A stretch of 64,000 bases of DNA. Origin: Pristionchus mayeri. Its lineage: Eukaryota > Nematoda > Chromadorea > Rhabditida > Neodiplogasteridae. Below the pieces are notes generated by a model, which saw nothing but the letters and a program-made list of their open reading frames with translations, was not told the origin of the DNA and made no database searches. The DNA lies in contig BTRK01000006.1 in assembly GCA_036245805.1 (NCBI GenBank), positions 37,948,901 to 38,012,900 of the forward strand. The letters run 5' to 3'. Shown here piece by piece: positions 1 to 24,786 of the stretch. The number at the start of each line of letters is the position of its first letter. The first letter of the stretch is position 1. A program made the position numbers and the translations under genes.

Positions 1-55
1 CTCTCCATCCATCCATCTCCATCCATCCATCATACCCAATCACAATCAATCACAG
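1..55 (+). repeat. Intron end with short (ATCC)n run
   Basis: The window opens in the intron preceding the first visible myosin exon. It contains an imperfect CCAT/ATCC microsatellite (about 5-32) and a CACAG acceptor at 51-55. Confidence 0.7.
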
Positions 56-15190
<15,135 letters not shown>

Positions 15191-15805
15191 ATCCCTCAGT
15201 GTTCTCCTCCTGGTCACATCTACCCTCCCATCCCTCAGTGCCCCTCTGCCAACGATTCTTCGTATTGACTAGCCTCGATTCTTCCTCAGCCCGCTCTGCC
15301 TCCCCCCTCCCTTCCCTTCCCCCCTCTGCCTTCACTTACTCTAAGGTCCTCACCGGTGTATTCGCCTCCCTCTATAGTGTTCACGAAGCGTCAATGTCAT
15401 GTGTAACTTCCAACATGTCTGTATCCCCCTCCCTCGAACCCGCTCTTTGCCTTCCCTGTCTATTCCACCTCGCGATCATTCTATATAGAAAAAGTACATA
15501 TCGATTGTAATAATTACATGCCGCTTCAATCTTCCCGCCGTTCTCAATTTGCTGCGTTGCTTCAGTTACTAGCCTACTACGAGAGAGTTAACATTCCCCA
15601 AAAGACGTGCTTATGCCTTCTTCCATTATCAGTTCCTCGCAGTAATAAGCTCACTCCCGGATCAAAATCGTTCGCGCACTCTGTGATGCTTCTTTCCACT
15701 CTGTATCATACACCAACACGCCTAATGAAATGCTCTCTTCTCTCTCGTATTTCACTTATGTCGCCTAATCAAAGATATGCAATAAATATATTTATTCTCT
15801 GTGTT
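15191..15805 (+). other. 3' UTR of the myosin gene
   Basis: Pyrimidine-rich, non-coding sequence from the stop codon to just beyond the AATAAA signal at 15781. The right edge is approximate because the cleavage site cannot be read from sequence. I see no further in-frame coding exon or microRNA-type hairpin in it. Confidence 0.7.
15781..15786 (+). promoter_or_regulatory. Polyadenylation signal AATAAA
   Basis: Canonical AATAAA, 591 nt after the stop codon, followed by a U-rich then GU-containing stretch (TTTATTCTCTGTGTTC). A second AATAAA at 16166-16171 is a weaker alternative further downstream. Confidence 0.75.
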
Positions 15806-16207
15806 CGGAAGCAGGAACAAAAAATATACATACGAACAGACTTCCATGAGATCGGATGAAGATGTGTATAATCGAGACTCTACATTATTATCTCCAGTTT
15901 CTTCTCGTTTCTAGTTCCACCGTCGAATCAGATTTTCGTCGAGATCACCCTGCTCGCGAGCAAATTATTTCCGATACTTACGCTGATATATTCTCCGAAA
16001 CTTCACTTCCAATATGTGTCTAACGTAACCACTTCCACGAGACACTTTCAGCCGAAATTTCCTTCCACCTGGCACAAAAAGCATAACGGTTTTACTGAAA
16101 ATTCTCTGAATATCATTCCTATTCTCGAAAACAGGAATGGATACTGTTTCCTAAATTTTTAATATAATAAAGTTGGATTCTATGTTCTCTTTAAATATCC
16201 GTTCCAG
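15806..16207. other. Intergenic, nothing recognised
   Basis: AT-rich sequence downstream of the myosin polyadenylation site. It contains the second AATAAA at 16166. No coding exon or RNA gene is seen. Confidence 0.5.
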
Positions 16208-16396
16208 TACCGAGACCAAACATATCACAACCTACACTCCGGCACATTGTGCTTCCGTATGCCCATCTATCGCGCGCCTTCTGATGTCCTCCGAGTTGCC
16301 ATAGCACGAAATCTTCCCGATCCCTTTTCCACTTGCAAAAATTTCCCGCAGTATGAACAGACGTTGGACTGCCTCTTCCCTGGATGGTGTCTCGAG
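16208..16396 (+). CDS. Possible orphan coding exon, unknown protein
   Basis: 189 nt open in one frame between a GTTCCAG acceptor (ending 16207) and a GTGAGG donor (16397). It would encode 63 residues with five cysteines, including TLCFRMPIYRAPSDVLRVAI and, near the end, TLDCLFPGWCLE. Base composition is more balanced than the AT-rich flanks, and both ends are phase 0. I do not recognise the family and found no partner exons nearby. The foldback element starting at 16625 may have separated or destroyed them. It may be a gene fragment or chance. Confidence 0.3.
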
Positions 16397-16624
16397 GTGA
16401 GGTACATCAACGTTCTTCTCCGGTTTAAACTCAGGATGAGAAAAAAGGACTAGTCAGTGAAGATTCTCCTTTGTTCAAAAAGGATTCTCTATTGTACAAA
16501 ATGAATGGCTTGAGAACTCTCTATCACTAACTTCCCCGTCTAAACATTTTGAACGTTCGACCTCCAAGGTGCTGAAGATGATATAGCTGACTCTCTGAAC
16601 GTCACTATTCGAGAAGTGATGACT
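16397..16624. other. Intergenic, nothing recognised
   Basis: Short spacer between the possible orphan exon and the outer tip of the foldback element. No feature can be supported. Confidence 0.5.
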
Positions 16625-17049
16625 CCATGGCATAGTTGCCCACGCCGCCGCCGACCACCGTGACCCCCTATTCGTTGATTTTTGAGTCGGGCGCTTTTCC
16701 TGCCCGACTCAAAAATCGACGAATGGGGGGTCATGGTCGATAATGTCGAAGTAGGTCATGGTGTAACCAAGCCAAAGTACCGTACCAACTTACAGTTTGG
16801 GACTACCGTAATCCAAATTACAGTAACCTCGGTTCCGTGGAGCAACTTTAGTTCCATGGGTCAAACTTTTTACAAAAATTGTCAATCGATATTATTGATG
16901 TTCCACAGTAACTTACCGTAACCCTCACTACCGTATACACATTGGCGAATCATGAATTGACTTTTTTCTAAAAGATGCCATAAAAATCAGTTATTTGCTC
17001 AATTTTGAGTAACTCTTGGATGGAATTTTATTTTCATTTGTTTCGTCAT

Positions 17050-17123
17050 TAAATCATGGCCGAGTGGCTAACGAGCTTGCCTTGGAAACCGAAGGTACCG
17101 GGTTCGAATCCAGCAAGTGGCTA
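17050..17123 (+). pseudogene. tRNA-like (Leu/Ser-type) sequence with Pol III boxes, left arm
   Basis: A-box TGGCCGAGTGGC at 17057-17068 and perfect B-box GGTTCGAATCC at 17101-17111, spaced as in a tRNA. A possible anticodon stem GCCTT/AAGGT is visible. The acceptor and T stems do not pair properly, so this is a tRNA-derived remnant and not a working tRNA. The next T-run (TTTT at 17286-17289) would end a Pol III transcript of about 230 nt. Confidence 0.65.
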
Positions 17124-18192
17124 ACCTCTTTGCCGTGTTTCGGGGCGTTCGCCAAATAAAAGTGGAGTTACAGTAAACTCCTACCGTACCCCAGTCCGGT
17201 GGGTCAACTCTAATTAGCTGGGTCACATACATGATTCGATATTGTAAGGGCGGTGTGATTATGCCAGCATTTATGTCGGCATATATTTTAGCCCATAAGA
17301 GAGACTTTTTGGCTCAGTGAACATATTTGTGAAGACCCTTGGCATTAGGCCAAAAATCTAATTCCTCCAAAATGTGCCCACATGTAGTACTAGGTGAGTG
17401 TAGCATAGCGGTGGCATATGTAGTGATCTAGGTCAAGCGCTGAGAAATGCGCCGAACTTTTTCGGAAATATTACGGTATCTTATTTTTCCTCTTTCGCTC
17501 TCGAACGGAACGGCGCATATCTGGAAACATGCGCCGCAGCCTGCTCATTATCCGACGGGGTGCGGTAGGTCAGCTATTCAAAAATGTTTGCACATTTCTG
17601 GCAAGATGGTATTTAAAATTTATAATTTTTACAGTAAATAGGTACAGGCTTGTTCAATTCAAATTTGAAATAAAAACGGTCACTACCTTTGCTTCTCAAA
17701 GAACAAAATTTACAATTGTAGATTTTTCTATTGCCGTCGATGGCTTTGGATCGGTTTGAGATGAAACTTGGGTCGGATAACGAGCAGGCTGCGGCGCATG
17801 TGTCCAGATATGCGCCGTTCCGTTCGAGAGCGAAAGAGGAAAAATTAGATACCGTAATATTTCCAAAAAAGTTCGGTGCATTTCTCAGCGCTTGACCTAG
17901 ATCACTACATATGCCACCGCTATGCTACACTCACCTAGTACTACATGTGGGCACATTTTGGAGGAATTAGATTTTTGGCCTAATGCCAAGGGTCTTCACT
18001 GGGCCAAAAAGTCTCTCTTATGGGCTAAAATATATGCCGACATAAATGCTGGCATAATCACACCGCCCTTACAATATCGAATCATGTATGTGACGCAGCT
18101 AATTAGAGTTGACCCACCGGACTGGGGTACGGTAGGAGTTTACTGTAACTCCACTTTTATTTGGCGAACTCCCCGAAACACGGCAAAGAGGT

Positions 18193-18266
18193 TAGCCATT
18201 TGCTGGATTCGAACCCGGTACCTTCGGTTTCCAAGGCAAGCTCGTTAGCCACTCGGCCATGATTTA
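18193..18266 (-). pseudogene. tRNA-like sequence with Pol III boxes, right arm
   Basis: Reverse-complement partner of the left-arm tRNA-like unit: B-box at 18205-18215 and A-box at 18248-18259 on the minus strand. It points toward the centre of the palindrome, so the two putative Pol III promoters are convergent. Confidence 0.65.
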
Positions 18267-18716
18267 ATGACAAAAAAAATGAAAATAAAATTCCATCCAA
18301 GAGTTACTCAAAATTGAGCAAATAACTGATTTTTATGGCATCTTTTAGAAAAAAAATCAGTTCATGATTCGCCAATGTGTATACGGTAGTGAGGGTTACG
18401 GTAAGTTACTGTGGAACATCAGAAATATCGATTGACAATTTTTGTAAAAAGTTTGACCCAAGGAACTAAAGTTGCTCCACGGAACCGAGGTTACTGTAAC
18501 CAGGTTACTGTAATTTGGATTACGGTAGTCCCAAACTGTAAGTTGGTACGGTACTTTGGCTTGGTTACACCGTGACCTACTTCGACATTATCGACCATGA
18601 CCCCCCATTCGTCGATTTTTGAGTCGGGCAAACACAGCTAACATTGAACGTATTGGGGTTCGTGCTTTTTTGAGTCGGGCAAGACGCCGCCAGTGCTGGG
18701 CAACTATGCTCCATGG

Positions 18717-19003
18717 CCGAACGGGGCCGTCGAGTGGGGGTCACTGATGGAGAATGGGTCGTGGAGTGGCACTCTCGGATACTTGCAGACGGGTGGGTGA
18801 TTTTCTCATTCTTTGCACCATTTGAACCTTTGGAGGAGAAGTGGACACCATCTGTCTCATGTTCCAGAAGACGGACGCTAAAGCGACCTCATTTTCCTTC
18901 GCTGATACCGTCTTATCGGTAATACACCCGACTCCCAAAGTTATGCATCACTCTTGGAAATAGTATGAATGTATTTATGAGTGACTATCTGAAAGAATTT
19001 ACC
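18717..19003. other. Spacer between two foldback elements
   Basis: No gene, RNA or repeat recognised. The short open frame over 18713-18922 has no recognisable protein features. Confidence 0.5.
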
Positions 19004-20963
19004 ATAGGCCGTACAGCGAAAAATAAAGTGCTGCTTTTAAGATGCCTTTAGGAGTAACTTTTCACGTAAAGTTCGAAAATCGACCTTAGGAAGCCGTATC
19101 TCTGACCCCTGATTTTCTGTGGCGCGCCTCAACGGTGAGGTCGTTTTTTTGTAAATCGTGAACGGCTGTTCCAAACCCAATAAATGTATAGTAATTTTGA
19201 AAGAGCTCGACGAGATAAGCATTTTCACTGTTAGAAGGGAAACGCTAGTTCATCTGGGAAAAAACTTATCGTCATTTCAATTGTCAAATTGGTCGTCGTA
19301 AAAAAGTTACATGCGAGACGTACTTTTAAGTATGTTCATTAAATTTCTCGTGAAAAGCTACCCCTATATGCAAATTTTGGCGCCAAAAAAGCCGCATACG
19401 AAGGGTCTCCCAAATAGAAGAAAAGGGGTCAATTGTTAGTAATTTCAGGTTTTTCGTTTCTATGGTCTCCATTTTCACTATTTAGAAGCAGAGTTGACGA
19501 AAAAAATAGTTTCAAGATTGGTGAATGTGAATTATCATCGAAAAATCCGTGTTTGGATCGTTCGAAAAATGTTGGTTTTCGAATTCTCGATTTTGCTCAA
19601 ATTTGGGCATCTGAAAGTGTGGATTTTCGAAAATGTGAAGATGCGCATTCCTCATGAAGTAAAGAATACTTCCACGTGAATAAGAAAATGTACATATAAG
19701 CTTCTGTGAACACTTCTAGGTTCGGGTTTTTGACGTTAAACATTGCAAAATTGGTACTATCGACGAACATTTTACGATTGAAATCGTCTGAAATCAAGTC
19801 AATTTGGTGATTTCACACCATAATGCAATTTATAATGTACAAATAAAGCAGTAAAAATGGCGGATATCTTATTTCGGAAAAACAATGATTCAAATTATCG
19901 ATTTTCACAATGTTTACCCACTGAAATTTCAGCCATTTCGCTCTGAAAACTATCGCAATTTCTAGTGAGCTATATGAGAGTAGTAGATTAGTAATATTAA
20001 ATAAAAATGAGTTCAACAGCTGCTCCACTTTCAAAGATAGTTTGGATCCAATTTATTCAAAATCTAGATTTGTCATAATAATTGATTACGTATTTACGTA
20101 TTAATGAGCTGAATTTGATGCTTTGTTTTTGCATTATAAATTGCATCGTGGTGTGAAATCACCAAATTGACTTGATTTCAGACGATTTCAATCGTAAAAT
20201 GTTCGTCGATAGTACCAATTTTGCAATGTTCAACGTCAAAAACCCGAACCTAGAAGTGTGCACAGAAGCTTATATGTACATTTTCTTATTTACGTGGAAG
20301 TATTCTTTACTTTATGAGGAATGCGCATCTTCACATTTTCGAAAATCCACACTTTCAGGTGCCAAAATTTGAGCAAAATCGAGAATTCGAAAACCAATAT
20401 TTTTCGAACGATCCAAACACGGATTTTTCGATGATAATTCACATTCCCCAATCTTGAAACTAATTTTTTCGTCAACTCTGCTTCTAAATAGTGAAAACGG
20501 AGACGATAGAAACGAAAAACCTGAAATTCCTAACAATTGATCCCTTTTCCTCTATTTGGGAGACCCCTCGTATGCGGCTTTTTTGGCGCCAAAATTTGCA
20601 TCCAGGGGTAACTTTTCAAGGCGAATTAAATGAACATACTTAAAAGTACGTCTCGCATGTAACGTTTTTACGACGACCAATTTGACAATTGAAATGACGA
20701 TAAGTTTTTTCCCAGATGAACTAGCGTTTCCCTTCTAACAGCGAAAATGCTTATCTCGTCGAGCTCTTTTCAAAATTACTTTACATTTATGGGGTTTGGA
20801 TCAGCCGTTCACGATTTACAATAACCGACCTCACCGTTGAGGCGCGCCTCAGAAAATCAGGGGTCAGAGATACGGCTTCCTAAGGTCGATTTTCGAACTC
20901 TACGTGAAAAGTTACCCCTAAAGGCATCTTAAAATCAGCACTATGTTTCGCTGTACGGCCTAT
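19004..20963. mobile_element. 2.0-kb foldback element related to the intron 6 copy
   Basis: The arms 19004-19837 and 20132-20963 are near-perfect reverse complements, each about 833 bp, around a ~294-bp centre. The tips read ATAGGCCGTACAGCG and CGCTGTACGGCCTAT. Inside the left tip, a block with ACCTTAGGAAGCCGTATCTC, GGCGCGCCTCAACGG and CTCGACGAGATAAGCATTTT matches the element at 1794-2895 closely. The remaining arm sequence differs, so this is a longer sub-family member. No transposase is encoded. Mirror-image short open frames (for example 19433-19657 + and 20312-20536 -) are expected from the symmetry. Confidence 0.88.
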
Positions 20964-21754
20964 AGGTAGGGTCCACAACGTGGATAGCCGATGTTTCGGA
21001 ATCTGGACAAAAGTTGGTTAAAACAGTCCCATAGGGTCTCAATAACATCCTCCTTTTGGAATTAGATCGATATCTCATCTCTAAAGCGAGATACAGCTCG
21101 AGAAGCACGCGCGACGAGCACAACGGGAGAGGGGGGAAAGGCGAGACGAGAGGAAAAGTGGGCGGAGTCAATCTCTCCTCTCTTCTCCTCTCCCCTTTGT
21201 CGCACCCCCCTCCATTATTCCGCCGATTTCGCTATACAAATAAGTGAAATACCGTTCTAATCTTCGCTTAAGATATCCCCCGATGCTTTTGTGTGTATTG
21301 TAGGAGCATTCAAGTAAAAAACATCACATTTATCGATCAGGGCCACAATTCACGAGCAAAACAACAGAAATTAGCACAATAAAATAAGAAAGCGAGTGAA
21401 TGGTGCCAGCAGACCATTTAATTCTCAGAAAGACATGGAAACTAGGGAACAGGGTATGGATACGGTAGGTGGATACTGTAAGTGGTCAGAGAAGGCCGAG
21501 ATAGATAAAAAGATAGAAGAGGGTAGGGGAGGAGAAAATACAGACGGAAAACAACCAGACGAAATGGCAAGCACCTACGAGGGAAACATTCGTGCTGAGC
21601 ACAAGAACAAAGATCGACAGAATATAAAATTTCTGAGAATAAGAAACAAATTTACAATAATCAATACCTATATATAAAGCGCAGTGTGACTCCGTCTGAC
21701 CGGATTGCGAAATAGGGAGGGGAGGGAGGGATGACGTTACGAAGGCATCAATCC
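20964..21754. other. Spacer before the satellite; purine/pyrimidine-rich patches
   Basis: Unique sequence with a G/A-rich patch (about 21120-21170), a C/T-rich patch (about 21171-21217) and a G-rich run at 21714-21731 just before the array. An open frame of 93 codons (21396-21677, +) is Lys/Glu-rich and has no recognisable domain, so it is not called as a gene. The boundary with the array is abrupt. Confidence 0.6.
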
Positions 21755-22017
21755 ATTACCGTATACCAATCAATAATTAGCATTGGGTCAACTACCGTAT
21801 ACCAATCGATAATTAGCCATGGGTCAACTGTTATTCCGTGGGTCAGATTTATGACTTTGACCTTTGATCTTTGAATTACCGTATACCAATCAATAATTAG
21901 CATTGGGTCAACTACCGTATACCAATCGATAATTAGCCATAGGTCAACTGTTATTCCGTGGGTCAGATTTATGACTTTGACCTTTGATCTTTGAATTACC
22001 GTATGCCAATCAATAAT

Positions 22018-24786
22018 TATTATTGGGGGCAACTACCGTATACCAATCGATAATTAGCCATGGGTCAACTGTTATTCCTTGGGTCAGATTTATGACTTTG
22101 ACCTTTGATCTTTGAATTACCGTATGTCAATCAATAATTAGCATTGGGTCAACTACCGTATACCAATCGATAATTAGCCGTGGGTCACCTCTTATTCCGT
22201 GGGTCAGATTTATGATTTTGATCTTTGATCTTTGAATTACCGTATGCCAATCAATAATTGGCATTGGGTCAACTACCGTATACCAATCGATAATTAGCCG
22301 TGGGTCACCTCTTATTCCGTGGGTCAGATTTATGATTTTGATCTTTGATCTTTGAATTACCGTATGCCAATCAATAATTGGCATTGGGTCAACTACCGTA
22401 TACCAATCGATAATTAGCCGTGGGTCACCTCTTATTCCGTGGGTCAGATTTATGATTTTGATCTTTGATCTTTGAATTACCGTATGCCAATCAATAATTA
22501 GCATTGGGTCAACTACCGTATACCAATCGATAATTAGCCATGGGTCAACTGTTATTCCGTGGGTCAGATTTATGACTTTGACCTTTGATCTTTGAATTAC
22601 CGTATGCCAATCAATAATTAGCATTGGGTCAACTACCGTATACCAATCGATAATTAGCCGTGGGTCACCTCTTATTCCGTGGGTTAGATTTATGATTTTG
22701 ATCTTTGATCTTTGAATTACCGTATGCCAATCAATAATTATTATTGGGGGCAACTACCGTATACCAATAGATAATTAGCCATGGGTCAACTGTTATTCCG
22801 TGGGTCAGATTTATGATTTTGATCTTTGATCTTTGAATTACCGTATGCCAATCAATAATTAGCATTGGGTCAACTACCGTATACCAATCGATAATTAGCC
22901 ATGGGTCAACTGTTATTCCGTGGGTCAGATTTATGACTTTGACCTTTGATCTTTGAATTACCGTATGCCAATCAATAATTAGCATTGGGTCAACTACCGT
23001 ATACCAATCGATAATTAGCCGTGGGTCACCTCTTATTCCGTGGGTCAGATTTATGATTTTGATCTTTGATCTTTGAATTACCGTATGCCAATCAATAATT
23101 AGCATTGGGTCAACTACCGTATACCAATCGATAATTAGCCATGGGTCAACTGTTATTCCGTGGGTCAGATTTATGACTTTGACCTTTGATCTTTGAATTA
23201 CCGTATGCCAATCAATAATTAGCATTGGGTCAACTTCCGTATACCAATCGATAATTAGCCATGGGTCAACTGTTATTCCGTGGGTCAGATTTATGACTTT
23301 GACCTTTGATCTTTGAATTACCGTATGCCAATCAATAATTAGCATTGGGTCAACTACCGTATACCAATCGATAATTAGCCGTGGGTCACCTCTTATTCCG
23401 TGGGTCAGATTTATGATTTTGATCTTTGATCTTTGAATTACCGTATGCCAATCAATAATTATTATTGGGGGCAACTACCGTATACCAATCGATAATTAGC
23501 CATGGGTCAACTGTTATTCCTTGGGTCAGATTTATGACTTTGACCTTTGATCTTTGAATTACCGTATGTCAATCAATAATTAGCATTGGGTCAACTACCG
23601 TATACCAATCGATAATTAGCCGTGGGTCACCTCTTATTCCGTGGGTCAGATTTATGATTTTGATCTTTGATCTTTGAATTACCGTATGCCAATCAATAAT
23701 TGGCATTGGGTCAACTACCGTATACCAATCGATAATTAGCCGTGGGTCACCTCTTATTCCGTGGGTCAGATTTATGATTTTGATCTTTGATCTTTGAATT
23801 ACCGTATGCCAATCAATAATTGGCATTGGGTCAACTACCGTATACCAATCGATAATTAGCCGTGGGTCACCTCTTATTCCGTGGGTCAGATTTATGATTT
23901 TGATCTTTGATCTTTGAATTACCGTATGCCAATCAATAATTAGCATTGGGTCAACTACCGTATACCAATCGATAATTAGCCATGGGTCAACTGTTATTCC
24001 GTGGGTCAGATTTATGACTTTGACCTTTGATCTTTGAATTACCGTATGCCAATCAATAATTAGCATTGGGTCAACTACCGTATACCAATCGATAATTAGC
24101 CGTGGGTCACCTCTTATTCCGTGGGTTAGATTTATGATTTTGATCTTTGATCTTTGAATTACCGTATGCCAATCAATAATTATTATTGGGGGCAACTACC
24201 GTATACCAATAGATAATTAGCCATGGGTCAACTGTTATTCCGTGGGTCAGATTTATGATTTTGATCTTTGATCTTTGAATTACCGTATGCCAATCAATAA
24301 TTAGCATTGGGTCAACTACCGTATACCAATCGATAATTAGCCATGGGTCAACTGTTATTCCGTGGGTCAGATTTATGACTTTGACCTTTGATCTTTGAAT
24401 TACCGTATGCCAATCAATAATTAGCATTGGGTCAACTACCGTATACCAATCGATAATTAGCCGTGGGTCACCTCTTATTCCGTGGGTCAGATTTATGATT
24501 TTGATCTTTGATCTTTGAATTACCGTATGCCAATCAATAATTAGCATTGGGTCAACTACCGTATACCAATCGATAATTAGCCATGGGTCAACTGTTATTC
24601 CGTGGGTCAGATTTATGACTTTGACCTTTGATCTTTGAATTACCGTATGCCAATCAATAATTAGCATTGGGTCAACTTCCGTATACCAATCGATAATTAG
24701 CCATGGGTCAACTGTTATTCCGTGGGTCAGATTTATGACTTTGACCTTTGATCTTTGAATTACCGTATGCCAATCAATAATTAGCA
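22018..24786. repeat. Higher-order duplication, offset 1,442 bp
   Basis: Block 22018-23459 (12 monomers, two of them 121 bp) is followed directly by a second copy starting at 23460. Shared rare variants confirm the register: ATGTCAATC (22124/23566), GGGTTAG (22683/24125) and CAACTTCCG (23233/24675). Confidence 0.85.

Larger units (their letters stand above)
16625..18716. mobile_element. 2.1-kb foldback element with tRNA-like sequence in both arms
   Basis: Long inverted repeat. The outer tips share CCATGGCATAGTTGCCCA (16625-16642) with its near-complement at 18699-18716. The main arms are about 16701-17556 and 17772-18630 around a ~215-bp centre. Both arms carry a GAGTCGGGC motif near the tips, and extra copies make a short hairpin at 16674-16720. 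Each arm contains a tRNA-like unit (17050-17123 and 18193-18266) and several TACCGTA/TTACAGTAA motifs. No transposase is encoded, so it is non-autonomous. It could be two SINE-like units that inserted head to head, or a foldback transposon that captured a tRNA-derived sequence. Target-site duplications are not evident. Confidence 0.85.

Noticed and set aside
17050..17123. Functional tRNA-Ser or tRNA-Leu gene
   Set aside because: The A and B boxes are good, but acceptor and T stems do not pair, there is no long variable arm, and the unit sits inside a palindromic repeat.
19433..20536. Mirror-image 61-74 codon open frames in the 19004-20963 element
   Set aside because: Same palindromic artefact; no recognisable domain and no transposase motif.
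21396..21677. 93-codon open frame as a gene
   Set aside because: Low-complexity Lys/Glu-rich translation, no splice or homology support, in the spacer before the satellite.
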